DNA of 64,000 nt from an uncultured Prevotella sp. (lineage in GTDB: Bacteria; Bacteroidota; Bacteroidia; Bacteroidales; Bacteroidaceae), in contig OMZV01000009.1 in the NCBI GenBank assembly GCA_900315635.1, positions 1 to 64,000 of the forward strand, given 5' to 3'. A program made the translations under genes and the position numbers. The notes beneath the pieces were generated by a model. The model was not told the origin of the DNA. It worked only from the letters and a program-made list of their open reading frames with translations, and did not search any database. Shown piece by piece: positions 18,858 to 28,715 of this stretch (positions are counted from its first letter, which is position 1; each line of letters starts with the position of its first letter).

Positions 18858-21434
18858 ATGAGACGAAGTCTACACATATTTTATATGTTACTCCTTCTGT
18901 TGGTGTCGGCAACGGCATCAGCACAAAGAATCCATTGCAGTGCTCCGAGGTCGGTAGAGGTCGGCAGCAAGTTTGCAATAGAATATGTCATCGAGGCATC
19001 CGATGTGTCGGCATTCCACCTGGGGAACATGCCCGAAGGTGTGGAAATTCTCTATGGTCCCAGCCAGTCGGAAGTCTCTAGCTACCAGTGGGTCAACGGT
19101 CACATGAGCGGTTCGACTCAGGTTACCATTTCATATATAGCAATGGCAACACGTGGCGGCAACTATACAATTCCGCCAGCTCATATCATAGCCAACGGAC
19201 GGCGGATGAACACCGAGAGCATGCATGTTCATGTCGGTGGCGGCAGTCAGGCTAGTCAGACCAGCAACACTACAAGCCGAAGAGCCGAAGAGAAGCAGGT
19301 GGTAAGCAATGACCGTAGTGGCGATTTATTCATTCTCGTCAGTGCCAGCAAGACCCATGTCCACGAGCAGGAGCCTGTCATGCTGACTTATAAGGTATAT
19401 ACCACCGAGAACTTAACCCAGCTCAACGGTGCAATGCCTGACCTAAAGGGATTCCACACACAAGAAGTAAAGCTTCCACAGCAGAAGACTTTCCATCCTG
19501 AGACTTTCCGTGGCAAGACTTACAACACAGTCACATGGAGCCAGTACATAATGTATCCGCAAATGACTGGAAAGCTGAGGATTCCGCCTATCACCTATCA
19601 TGGAATTGTGATGGAAGAAGACCGCAGCGAGGATGCATTCTTCACTGGTGGCGGCTATAAGGAAGTACAGCGCAACGTCACTGCTCCAGGCATAACCATT
19701 CAGGTAGACCCGCTTCCTGCCAAACCGGCTGGGTTCTCTGGTGGTGTCGGTAAGTTCAACATCTCAGCGCAGCTTGGCAAGACGGATGTCCGTGCTGGCG
19801 ACCCGATAAACCTTCGCGTGGTACTCAGCGGAAGCGGAAACCTCAAGCTCATCAAGGAGCCTGCAGTTCAGGTGCCGAAGGACTTCGACAAGTATGACAC
19901 TAAGATTACCGACAAGACCAAGCTTACTGAGGCTGGCGTCGAGGGCAACATGGTCTATGACTACCTCTTTGTAGCCCGTAAGGAAGGCAAATACACGATT
20001 CCTGCCATAAAGTTCACATATTATGATACAGGGTCTAACTCATACAAGACCATCACAACCCAGCCTTTCACCGTCAATGTGGCAAAGGGTGACGGTACAG
20101 GTGACATGAGTTCGTTCGACAGCCAAGCCAACAAGGACATCCGCCCAATAAAGACCGGTAATGCGTCAGTCCATCAGATAGGCGATTTCTTCTTTGCCTC
20201 TGTTGGCTATTGGATTGTCCTTATACTGTTGCTCGGTATCTTTGCCCTGCTGTTCTATAGTTTCCGCAAGACGGTTCTCATGCATTCTGACATTGTCGGC
20301 ATGCGCCGCAACAACGCCAACAAGGTAGCCACCCGCCGTCTCCGCCGTGCCGACGAGCTGATGCTCAAGGGTAAGGCTAATGAGTTCTATGACGAGGTTA
20401 TGCGTGCCCTTTGGGGATATGTTGGCGACAAACTTAACATGCCGATTGAGCATCTCAGCACTGACAACATCAATGAGAAGCTATCAGCTCTGGGTATCGA
20501 TGAGGACACCGTCCAGAAGTTCCTCGGAGCACTGCATGAGTGTGAGTTCGAGCGTTATGCTCCGGGTGACGCCAAGGGCAATATGGATCGAACCATGGAA
20601 AGTGCAATGACTGCTATTATGAAGATTGAAGATTCATTGAACGCAAGGAAGAAGGCTATGAAGGAAGAGAAGCGCAAGAACAGGAAGGCATCTATGAAGA
20701 TGTTCATCATCATTGCTCTGGCTCTGCTTCCACTTTCGGCTAGTGCCATAACAAAGCAGAATGCCGATGCTGAGTATCAGAAGAAGAACTACCAACAAGC
20801 CATCATCGACTATCAGGAACTTCTGAAGAAAGGGGTGTCAGCCGACATCTACTATAATCTCGGCAATGCCTACTACCGCACTGACAATATCACTCAGGCA
20901 CTGCTTGCCTACGAGCGGGCCCACCTGCTCTCGCCGGGCGATGGCGACATCCGCTTCAATCTGGAGATGGCACGGTCGAAGACTATCGACAAGATAACGC
21001 CTGAGTCAGAGATGTTCTTCGTCACCTGGTACAAGGCACTGGTCAACCTCATGAGTGTCGACGGATGGGCCTACATGGCTATCGTCTCACTGATAATCGT
21101 AATCATAGGAATGCTGGTCTATCTCTTCGGACCGAGCATAAGGGCTAAGCGAGCAGGATTCTATGGATGCGTGTTCTTCATAGTTCTGTTTGTCCTCTCG
21201 AATATATTCGCATTCCAACAGCGCAGTCTGCTAATGAACAGAACCGGCGCAATAATAATCTCACCATCGGTAACTGTAAAGACCGGACCTTCGGCTAACT
21301 CCAGCGACAGCTTCGTCATCCATGAGGGCACACGTGTCGACATTCTCGACAAGTCGCTTGCCAACTGGCGTTCCATTCGCCTTGCCGACGGTCGTGAGGG
21401 CTGGATTACGACAAAGCAACTCGAAGAAATTTAA
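18858..21434 (+). CDS. BatD-BatE fusion protein
   Basis: One uninterrupted 858-codon frame joining two bat genes. Residues 1-20 are a signal peptide; about 25-430 are the BatD periplasmic beta domains; about 443-465 a membrane span; about 470-610 a cytoplasmic segment. At residue 613 a second signal-like sequence begins (MKMFIIIALALLPLSASA), then TPR repeats (about 637-700), two spans (about 736-757 and 767-787) and a bacterial SH3 domain (about 796-850), which is BatE. The topology is consistent, returning the TPRs and SH3 to the periplasm. An in-frame ATG at 20694 could also start BatE separately. Separate batD and batE genes are the arrangement I recall in Bacteroides. Confidence 0.88.
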   Translation: MRRSLHIFYMLLLLLVSATASAQRIHCSAPRSVEVGSKFAIEYVIEASDVSAFHLGNMPEGVEILYGPSQSEVSSYQWVNGHMSGSTQVTISYIAMATRGGNYTIPPAHIIANGRRMNTESMHVHVGGGSQASQTSNTTSRRAEEKQVVSNDRSGDLFILVSASKTHVHEQEPVMLTYKVYTTENLTQLNGAMPDLKGFHTQEVKLPQQKTFHPETFRGKTYNTVTWSQYIMYPQMTGKLRIPPITYHGIVMEEDRSEDAFFTGGGYKEVQRNVTAPGITIQVDPLPAKPAGFSGGVGKFNISAQLGKTDVRAGDPINLRVVLSGSGNLKLIKEPAVQVPKDFDKYDTKITDKTKLTEAGVEGNMVYDYLFVARKEGKYTIPAIKFTYYDTGSNSYKTITTQPFTVNVAKGDGTGDMSSFDSQANKDIRPIKTGNASVHQIGDFFFASVGYWIVLILLLGIFALLFYSFRKTVLMHSDIVGMRRNNANKVATRRLRRADELMLKGKANEFYDEVMRALWGYVGDKLNMPIEHLSTDNINEKLSALGIDEDTVQKFLGALHECEFERYAPGDAKGNMDRTMESAMTAIMKIEDSLNARKKAMKEEKRKNRKASMKMFIIIALALLPLSASAITKQNADAEYQKKNYQQAIIDYQELLKKGVSADIYYNLGNAYYRTDNITQALLAYERAHLLSPGDGDIRFNLEMARSKTIDKITPESEMFFVTWYKALVNLMSVDGWAYMAIVSLIIVIIGMLVYLFGPSIRAKRAGFYGCVFFIVLFVLSNIFAFQQRSLLMNRTGAIIISPSVTVKTGPSANSSDSFVIHEGTRVDILDKSLANWRSIRLADGREGWITTKQLEEI

Positions 21435-21441
21435 AAGTGAA

Positions 21442-22137
21442 ATGCCTCAGACAATACAGAATATAGATAACTTTTTTATCCCTATTTTCAACGGCAACAA
21501 TTCGATGTTTATCGATGAATTTGCCTTGATTCTCACCAATGGATTTACATGGGTGCCGCTCTACGTGGCACTCATTATTCTTGTTATAAAGAACAACGAG
21601 AAAATCTCTCAGATGATGTTGCTTATCGGCATGATTCTGTTGGCTCTTGTATTGTCCGACGGCATGGTCGACTATATCATCAAGCCACTTGTTGCCCGTC
21701 CGCGTCCTGTCAATGACCCGGCTATGACCAGCCTTGTAACGGTCGTCAACGGCTATCATCCGTCGGGATTCAGTTTCTTCTCTGCACATGCTGCCAACAC
21801 CTGCGCTGTGGCTGTCTTTCTGGCACTGATAGTCCGCAATGGAATATTTTCCTTGTTCATGGCTGCTTGGGCAATGGTCAACTGCTGGACTCGCCTCTAT
21901 CTTGGGGCTCATTATATGTCGGACATTGTTGTCGGCATAGTTTGGGGAACGATTTCAGCAATCATTGCTTTCTTTATCTACAAGAAACTATATTTCAAGA
22001 TTAGTCCGCGACTGCACTTTATTTCAAGCGAGTATACAAGGTCGGGCTATAGTCTGAGCGACATCGACATGGTGCTCAACGTTCTTGTGCTGACCATCGT
22101 TACAGCGACAATCCTTTCATGCCTTTGGGCTCATTAA
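21442..22137 (+). CDS. PAP2-family membrane phosphatase
   Basis: A 231-residue polytopic protein with about five to six spans. It carries the acid phosphatase signature: KPLVARPRP (KX6RP), then PSGFSFFSAHAAN around the catalytic His, then TRLYLGAHYMSD (T/SRX5HX3D). Such enzymes dephosphorylate undecaprenyl diphosphate or lipid phosphates at the outer face of the inner membrane. Substrate not determinable here. The start chosen (ATG 21442) lies 7 nt after the bat operon; an open frame extends upstream into batD-batE but is not credible. Confidence 0.85.
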   Translation: MPQTIQNIDNFFIPIFNGNNSMFIDEFALILTNGFTWVPLYVALIILVIKNNEKISQMMLLIGMILLALVLSDGMVDYIIKPLVARPRPVNDPAMTSLVTVVNGYHPSGFSFFSAHAANTCAVAVFLALIVRNGIFSLFMAAWAMVNCWTRLYLGAHYMSDIVVGIVWGTISAIIAFFIYKKLYFKISPRLHFISSEYTRSGYSLSDIDMVLNVLVLTIVTATILSCLWAH

Positions 22138-22193
22138 ATATCATTTTAGAAATATAATTCAAGTATTAGTAAAACTGCAATTAATAAAAGACA

Positions 22194-23459
22194 ATGGATA
22201 CAAAAAACATACATATTTCGGATTTCGATTATAATCTGCCCGACGAGCGTATCGCCAAATTCCCTTTGAAGGAACGTGACCACTCTAAACTTCTCATCTA
22301 CAATCATGGCGAAGTGAGTGATGATATTTTCTACAACCTGCCGAAGTACTTGCCTAAGAGAGCTCTGATGGTGTTCAACAACACACGAGTCATTCAGGCA
22401 CGCATTCATTTCCGCAAGGCTACCGGTGCTCTTATCGAGGTGTTCCTCATGGAGCCTGCCGACCCTACCGACTACGAGCTTATGTTCCAGACTACAGGAC
22501 GTTGCTCATGGCTTTGCATGGTGGGCAATCTGAAGAAGTGGAAGGAAGGAACTCTGGAGCGTGACTTCGAGATAAAGGGTCACAAGCTTACCCTCAAGGC
22601 AACAATGGATCGCAGCAAGACTACAGAGAAGAGCGGCGGTACCAACTATTGGGTCGACTTCGAATGGGACAACTCAAACGTTTCGTTTGCCGAGATTCTC
22701 GATGCTGTTGGTGAGCTTCCAATTCCGCCATACCTCAACCGTAAGACTGAGGAAAGCGACAAGACAACTTATCAAACCGTTTACTCTAAGATAAAAGGCT
22801 CTGTAGCGGCTCCTACTGCCGGACTCCATTTCACGGAGAAAGTTCTCAAGGACATCGACGCCCATGGCATTCAGCGTGATGAGCTGACACTCCATGTAGG
22901 TGCCGGAACCTTCAAGCCGGTAAAGAGTGAGGAGATCTCGGGACATAACATGCATACCGAGTACATTGTTGTCCATCGCCACACATTTGAGCGTTTGCTC
23001 TCTCATGACTGCAAGGCAATAGCCGTAGGCACAACCAGTGTCCGCACTCTTGAGAGCCTTTATTATATGGGTGTCAAGTTGGTGACTAACCCTGATGCCA
23101 GCGAGGAAGACCTGCATGTCAACCAGTGGGAGCCTTACGACCTGCCACACAACGAAGAGGGTCTTGTACTAATCGATGGTAAGCCTGTTACGGTAAAGCA
23201 GAGCATTCAGAATCTTCTCGATTATCTCGACCGTGATGGTCTTGAGGCACTGCATAGCAGCACGCAGATTATCATTGCTCCGGGATACACTTACAAGATC
23301 GTGAAGATTCTTGTGACCAACTTCCATCAGCCACAGTCGACATTGCTTCTTCTTGTAAGCGCATTCGTTCATGGCGATTGGCGTAAGATTTACGATTATG
23401 CCTTGAGCCACAACTTCCGCTTCCTTAGCTATGGCGACTGCAACCTGCTGATGCCGTAA
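22194..23459 (+). CDS. queA: tRNA preQ1(34) S-adenosylmethionine ribosyltransferase-isomerase
   Basis: A 421-residue QueA, which transfers and isomerises the ribose of SAM onto 7-aminomethyl-7-deazaguanine in tRNA, the penultimate step of queuosine synthesis. The motifs VFNNTRVIQARI, SVAAPTAGLHFTE, LHVGAGTFKPV, HTEY and TNFHQPQSTLLLLVSAF are all present. It is somewhat longer than the roughly 350-residue proteobacterial enzyme. Cytoplasmic. Confidence 0.95.
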   Translation: MDTKNIHISDFDYNLPDERIAKFPLKERDHSKLLIYNHGEVSDDIFYNLPKYLPKRALMVFNNTRVIQARIHFRKATGALIEVFLMEPADPTDYELMFQTTGRCSWLCMVGNLKKWKEGTLERDFEIKGHKLTLKATMDRSKTTEKSGGTNYWVDFEWDNSNVSFAEILDAVGELPIPPYLNRKTEESDKTTYQTVYSKIKGSVAAPTAGLHFTEKVLKDIDAHGIQRDELTLHVGAGTFKPVKSEEISGHNMHTEYIVVHRHTFERLLSHDCKAIAVGTTSVRTLESLYYMGVKLVTNPDASEEDLHVNQWEPYDLPHNEEGLVLIDGKPVTVKQSIQNLLDYLDRDGLEALHSSTQIIIAPGYTYKIVKILVTNFHQPQSTLLLLVSAFVHGDWRKIYDYALSHNFRFLSYGDCNLLMP

Positions 23460-23498
23460 TATTATTGTTTCATTATTTCAATTATTCAATCCTTTGTT

Positions 23499-24761
23499 AT
23501 GAAGATAGGTGATAAAGTAAGATTCCTTAGCGAAACCGGCGGTGGACGAATCTCCGGTTTCCAAGGCAAGAATATAGTATTGGTAGAGGATGAGGACGGA
23601 TTCGAGATTCCGACTCCTATTAATGAAGTAGTTGTTGTTACCGACGATGACTACAGTTCTGCTCACCTTGTCGAAGCAATGAAGAAGAATGAGCAGCATG
23701 ATTCGGGACAGGACAACCGAAGCATTCGTCAACGGCTGTCTGACACCGGTGACGGCGAAGCCAATGATGAAGCCGACGATTTCGGAACTTACAATAAGGG
23801 CAACGAAGAAGACTCAGCCGATGATCCATCCGTCAACTTCACTCCAAAGCCTCGTGAGCGTAAGGACGGCGACAAGTTGTCTGTATACCTTGCATTTGTC
23901 CCTATGGATATTAAGAATCTGTCGAACACTCAGTTTGAATCTTATATAATCAACGATTCCAACTACTTCGTCACCTATACTTACATGACAGCTGAGGGCA
24001 ATAGCTGGACTCTACGTTCTACAGGCGAGATTGAGCCGAACACTAAGCTGTTCATTGAGAAAGTCGGTTTCAACCAGTTCAATGACCTCGCCCACGCTGC
24101 TATCCAACTTATAGCATATAAACGGGAGAAGCCATTCCTGCTAAAGCCAGCCGTTGACGTTCAGTTCCGGATTGATGCCGTTAAGTTCTTCAAACTGCAC
24201 GCTTTCAAGGACAACGACTTCTTCGATATTCCTGCACTGCTCTACACTGTCATTGAGAACGACCGTCCTGTTCGTCCACTTGTTGTTGACGCTGATACTC
24301 TCAAGCAGGAGATGTTCACACCTGACAATAAGGATACTGACGAAGAGAAGTCAGGCAAGTCACCGGCAAGAGTTCGCCCGGTGAAGGTACAGACCGAGAA
24401 GGAACACCATCAGCCTCTTGTCCGTCGTTACGAAAACAATCAGAGCAAGAGCCGCAATGTAAAGCAAGTCCTCAATGGCGACAAGATTGTTGTTGACTTG
24501 CATGCCGACGAGCTTCTTGACACTACAGCGGGAATGTCCAGTGGGGATATTCTTGAATACCAGCTCGACGTTTTCCGCCGTACACTCGAACAGTACAAGG
24601 ACAAGAAAGGACAGAAACTCATATTCATTCATGGTAAGGGTGAAGGTATTCTGCGCCACGCTATCATCCATGAATTGAACTACAAGTACAAGAAATATCA
24701 ATATCAGGACGCCAGTTTCCAGGAGTATGGATATGGCGCAACACAAGTAACTATCAGATAA
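23499..24761 (+). CDS. DUF2027 and Smr domain protein
   Basis: A 420-residue protein typical of Bacteroidota. The N-terminus (GDKVRFLSETGGGRISGFQG) is a small beta domain, followed by an acidic linker (about 70-115), the DUF2027 region (about 125-275) and a C-terminal Smr domain (about 325-420). The Smr motifs are VDLHADEL and IFIHGKGEGILRHAI. Smr domains are DNA or RNA endonuclease-related modules found in MutS2; the role of this architecture is unknown. Followed 19 nt later by nadE. Confidence 0.88.
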   Translation: MKIGDKVRFLSETGGGRISGFQGKNIVLVEDEDGFEIPTPINEVVVVTDDDYSSAHLVEAMKKNEQHDSGQDNRSIRQRLSDTGDGEANDEADDFGTYNKGNEEDSADDPSVNFTPKPRERKDGDKLSVYLAFVPMDIKNLSNTQFESYIINDSNYFVTYTYMTAEGNSWTLRSTGEIEPNTKLFIEKVGFNQFNDLAHAAIQLIAYKREKPFLLKPAVDVQFRIDAVKFFKLHAFKDNDFFDIPALLYTVIENDRPVRPLVVDADTLKQEMFTPDNKDTDEEKSGKSPARVRPVKVQTEKEHHQPLVRRYENNQSKSRNVKQVLNGDKIVVDLHADELLDTTAGMSSGDILEYQLDVFRRTLEQYKDKKGQKLIFIHGKGEGILRHAIIHELNYKYKKYQYQDASFQEYGYGATQVTIR

Positions 24762-24780
24762 AACTAAACAACAGAGAACG

Positions 24781-26784
24781 ATGAAATACGGGTACGTAAC
24801 TGTTGCCTCTTCCATTCCTTCAGTCAAAGTAGGCGACGTTGCTTTCAACATACTAAACATAGAGTCTGCCATTGCCGAAGCCGATGGCAAAGGCGTGGAA
24901 GTAATTACCTTCCCAGAGCTGTCGCTGACTGGATACACCTGCCAGGATCTTTTCCGGCAAGGTACTCTCATTGATGCCACAGAGGCTGGTGTCCTTCGAC
25001 TTCTCGAGTTCACCCGCCAGATGGATATTGTGGCAATTGTTGGAGCTCCGATAGTTGTCGGTCCTCTGTTGCTGAACTGCGCAATAGTTATTCAGGCTGG
25101 CGAAATCCTTGGAATCGTGCCGAAGACTTACTTGCCTAACTACAGCGAGTTTTATGAGAAGAGATGGTTTGCGTCCAGTCAAGACCTTCGCCCGGCTGCC
25201 ATCCGCTATGCAGGAAAAAACGTTACCGTAACACCTCAGCCACAGATATTCTGCCTTTCAGGTGGAGCAAAGTTCGGTATCGAGATTTGCGAGGACGTAT
25301 GGTCACCAGAGCCACCTAGCGACCGCCTTGCTCTTGCCGGAGCCGACATCATCTTCAACCTGTCGGCCAGCGACGAGCTCATCGGCAAGCACAATTATCT
25401 CAAGCAACTACTTTCTCAACAGAGTGCACGAACAATAAGTGGATACGTCTACTCGGGATGTGGATTCGGAGAGAGTACACAGGATGTCGTTTACGGTGGC
25501 AATGCCTTGATTTATGAGAATGGCAAACTTATAGCCGAGTCAAAACGATTCTGCCTTGAACCACAGATTATCATCAGCCAAATAGATATTGAGAAGTTGC
25601 GCAGCGAACGCCGAACCAATTCGACATATATCAATGCTCAAGGTCCTCAGAGTATAACGGAGTCTCCTCTGTTGATAAATGCTCAAGCTCCGGAGAATCC
25701 TGAGAAGGAATGGAAACTGCTTCGCACTGTTGACCCGCATCCGTTCATCCCGACGTCAGACGATATGAATGCCAGCTGTGAGGAGATATTCTCAATACAA
25801 GTCATGGGACTTGCCAAGCGGCTCGACCACACTCATTCAAAGCATGTCGTCATAGGAATAAGTGGAGGACTGGATTCAACTCTTGCCCTGCTCGTGTGTG
25901 TCCGCACCTTCGACAAGCTAGGACTAGACCGTAAGGGAATTGTAGGAGTAACAATGCCGGGATTCGGGACCACCGACCGCACATACAATAATGCCATTAC
26001 GCTGATGAACGACCTTGGCATTACCATTCGCGAGATTAATATTGCTGCTGCCGTTACGCAACATTTCAAAGATATTGGACAAGATGCCAGCGTTCATGAT
26101 GTGACTTACGAGAACTCCCAGGCACGCGAGCGTACTCAGATTCTCATGGATATAAGCAATCAGGTTGGCGGACTGGTTATCGGAACCGGCGACCTTAGCG
26201 AGCTTGCGCTGGGCTGGTGTACTTACAACGGCGACCACATGTCGATGTACGGGGTCAACGTTAGCATTCCGAAGACGCTTATCCGCTACCTTGTTCATTA
26301 CGTTGCTACAACCGGAAGGCTTTCCCCTACATTGCGTGAGGGCAGTAGCTCACAAAGCACTGAACAATTCTCGGATGATGTTCAGATGGAGATAACCAAG
26401 GTGTTGCTTGACATCATAGCGACTCCTATATCGCCGGAGCTAACTCCCGCCGACGACAAGGGCGAGATAGCGCAGAAGACTGAAGACCTTGTAGGTCCAT
26501 ACGAACTACATGACTTCTTCCTTTATTATTTCCTTCGCTTCGGATTCCATCCGGCTAAGATAATGATGCTGGCAAAAGAAGCGTTTGCCAACAAATATCC
26601 GGAAAGCGTTATAAAGCATTGGCTCCACACATTCCTATACAGGTTCTTCTCACAACAGTTCAAGCGTAGCTGTCTGCCTGACGGGCCAAAGGTAGGAAGT
26701 GTCAGCTTATCACCACGAGGCGACTGGCGTATGCCTTCTGATGCCGTCAGTACAGTATGGCTCGAGGAATGCGATGCCCTCTAA
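24781..26784 (+). CDS. nadE: Glutamine-dependent NAD+ synthetase
   Basis: A 667-residue two-domain enzyme converting deamido-NAD+ to NAD+ with glutamine as nitrogen donor. The N-terminal nitrilase-type amidase has a complete Glu46-Lys115-Cys170 triad (TFPELS, VPKTYLPN, GIEICED). The C-terminal synthetase domain has the P-loop GISGGLDST (about 359-367) and the GTGDLSELALGWCTYNGDHM segment. Cytoplasmic last step of NAD synthesis. Confidence 0.96.
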   Translation: MKYGYVTVASSIPSVKVGDVAFNILNIESAIAEADGKGVEVITFPELSLTGYTCQDLFRQGTLIDATEAGVLRLLEFTRQMDIVAIVGAPIVVGPLLLNCAIVIQAGEILGIVPKTYLPNYSEFYEKRWFASSQDLRPAAIRYAGKNVTVTPQPQIFCLSGGAKFGIEICEDVWSPEPPSDRLALAGADIIFNLSASDELIGKHNYLKQLLSQQSARTISGYVYSGCGFGESTQDVVYGGNALIYENGKLIAESKRFCLEPQIIISQIDIEKLRSERRTNSTYINAQGPQSITESPLLINAQAPENPEKEWKLLRTVDPHPFIPTSDDMNASCEEIFSIQVMGLAKRLDHTHSKHVVIGISGGLDSTLALLVCVRTFDKLGLDRKGIVGVTMPGFGTTDRTYNNAITLMNDLGITIREINIAAAVTQHFKDIGQDASVHDVTYENSQARERTQILMDISNQVGGLVIGTGDLSELALGWCTYNGDHMSMYGVNVSIPKTLIRYLVHYVATTGRLSPTLREGSSSQSTEQFSDDVQMEITKVLLDIIATPISPELTPADDKGEIAQKTEDLVGPYELHDFFLYYFLRFGFHPAKIMMLAKEAFANKYPESVIKHWLHTFLYRFFSQQFKRSCLPDGPKVGSVSLSPRGDWRMPSDAVSTVWLEECDAL

Positions 26785-26805
26785 TAAGGTTTTCAATCAA
26801 GATAA

Positions 26806-27357
26806 ATGAAGGGAAGACTATACATAATATTATTGCTAATTAGCTATTGCTGTGTGGCTTCAGCTTCAAAGATAATACCTCTCCCCTACTTCGACCGTGA
26901 CATGGTAAGTCAAGAGAGAGGCATCCAAATGCCTGTTGCCGTATGCCTGCAATACCAACGGGCAAAGGAAACACGCGGAAACAGTATTGCGCCTTTTCGC
27001 CGTTATGGCTTCCATCCCATACAATCTGCAGACAGTACAAAACGTCTATGGGGATTCCACGTAATACGCGATTCGGCATACACAAAGTCAAAGCCTCTCT
27101 ACCGTTTGTTCAAGAGGCACGACTTGCTGAGCTTCGCAATCATCGAAGACAATGTTCCGAATGGCGCAACCCAATATGTTTTTTGGTGGAAAGGCTATTA
27201 TAGACAGTTTACTTCCGACTTAAAGAGGATGGGATTCACAATGTCGGAAGTACCCAATAAGACAAATGCCCTCCGGTTTTCACGCAATGACCTTAACATC
27301 ATTGTGGAATTTATTATATGGGAGGACATTTACGTCATGCAAGTTAAGAGCAAATAA
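26806..27357 (+). CDS. Secreted protein of unknown function
   Basis: A 183-residue protein with a signal peptide (about 1-20, MKGRLYIILLLISYCCVASA). Two Cys residues (15 and 16) sit in the hydrophobic core, but no clean lipobox with a following +2 residue is evident. The mature part is aromatic-rich (YVFWWKGYYRQF at about 123-134) and basic, with no recognised domain. It starts 21 nt after nadE, so is probably co-transcribed, and ends 9 nt from the convergent M64 peptidase gene. Confidence 0.75.
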   Translation: MKGRLYIILLLISYCCVASASKIIPLPYFDRDMVSQERGIQMPVAVCLQYQRAKETRGNSIAPFRRYGFHPIQSADSTKRLWGFHVIRDSAYTKSKPLYRLFKRHDLLSFAIIEDNVPNGATQYVFWWKGYYRQFTSDLKRMGFTMSEVPNKTNALRFSRNDLNIIVEFIIWEDIYVMQVKSK

Positions 27358-27366
27358 CAAGCAAAA

Positions 27367-28677
27367 CTACTTTGTATAGAAGTCAACGAGTCTAGTTATG
27401 GCACGTTGGCAAATCGGACAGAACACCGGATTCTCATTTGTCCGCATACGGCAATCGGGGAATCCACGGTATACTCCATGCATTGAATATCCGGCCGGCT
27501 CGTAGGCACCTACCTTCCAACGCTTCATGTTGGCACCGGGCTTGTCGAGGTCTTTCGGCTCCGGAGTAGGAAGCTTTGTACCATCAGCTATAAGGTCTTC
27601 CCATTTCCCCTGAAAATCAACGAGGGTTGTCAAGTTGGGTTCCCAAGGCTCAACATCATGCGGATACATAGGGACCTGCTCGAATTCGTAGGCATATTCA
27701 TCTCCCAGTCCGGCAAAGGAATGACCGAACTCATGAACGACCACTGGTTTGAAGGCGCGATGATGTGCCATAGCGAGATTATAGGAATTGAGTATACCGC
27801 CACCGCCGTATTTCTCCGTATTTACCAGTACTATTATATGTTCGTATGGCGTTCCAGCCAGCCAGTCATGAAGATCCTTGAGATGGAGTGTCGTCAGGTA
27901 TCTGTCGGAATAAAAAGTATCGAAATGTGAATGCAGGGCTGTATTCTTCCATATTCCCTTTGATGGTTCCGACGTTCCACTGTCCATAGACGGTGCCTCA
28001 ACAGCTATCACATTAAACCTTCCTCGCAACGTTTTAAAAGGCTCATGGGCGAACAGTGCTTCCATAGCTGTATCGCAATCAGCCAGGAATGTCGGCATTT
28101 CTTCAGCCTTGTAGCCCTCGGCTATATAGGCAATATGGATACAATGAGTAGTATCGTCAGCGGTTTGCAAGGTCTTATAAGGAGTGACACCATGCTCGCC
28201 CAAATGACGGATTAGAATGTCATTCGGGGCAACTGTATGGGTCATAGTGGTCATGATCTCCCGTCGGTTATTGCGAAGGTCGACTGTTACGTCAATAGTA
28301 TCTTTCGGGAACGGCACAAGGAAAACATTCTCAAACGACCTTGTCTGAGTCTTAGCCTCAGGATAAGACAGCCACTCCTGAAAAAGCGTTGAGAATGAAT
28401 TCTTGTAAATTACTTCTTTAGAATGATGGTCACGAACAGTTATCTGCCCATTCCCCTCAACCGGCAGTTCACTCAGTCTCTGGTGTTTACCGTACCAACG
28501 GGGAATTCGACAAAGCTCGTCAACAGCAATATGCTGCTCACTGGCATTACCGGAAAATATATAGTCTATCCTCAAAGTAGAGTCAGTAAAGTACTTATTG
28601 AAGTCCTGTGCCGACACCGCCAAAGCGGCAAAGGTCAGGATTATGGTTAAAACAGACTTTATTATTTTCATAGACAA
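27367..28677 (-). CDS. M64-family (IgA peptidase-like) zinc metallopeptidase
   Basis: A 436-residue secreted metalloprotease: signal peptide (about 1-23), an N-terminal beta domain, then the catalytic M64 domain with the zinc motif HEFGH at residues 315-319 in VVHEFGHSFAGLGDEY. Conserved segments include HIAYIAEGYKAEEMPTF and the C-terminal CRMR...FCPICQRAI Cys pair. Named after the Clostridium ramosum IgA peptidase, but most Bacteroidales members have unknown substrates. It has no obvious type IX sorting domain despite porQ two genes upstream. Confidence 0.88.
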   Translation of the reverse strand: MSMKIIKSVLTIILTFAALAVSAQDFNKYFTDSTLRIDYIFSGNASEQHIAVDELCRIPRWYGKHQRLSELPVEGNGQITVRDHHSKEVIYKNSFSTLFQEWLSYPEAKTQTRSFENVFLVPFPKDTIDVTVDLRNNRREIMTTMTHTVAPNDILIRHLGEHGVTPYKTLQTADDTTHCIHIAYIAEGYKAEEMPTFLADCDTAMEALFAHEPFKTLRGRFNVIAVEAPSMDSGTSEPSKGIWKNTALHSHFDTFYSDRYLTTLHLKDLHDWLAGTPYEHIIVLVNTEKYGGGGILNSYNLAMAHHRAFKPVVVHEFGHSFAGLGDEYAYEFEQVPMYPHDVEPWEPNLTTLVDFQGKWEDLIADGTKLPTPEPKDLDKPGANMKRWKVGAYEPAGYSMHGVYRGFPDCRMRTNENPVFCPICQRAITRLVDFYTK

Positions 28678-28715
28678 TACATTTTAGAGAAGTCGGATAA
28701 TATCAAAACCAGAAC

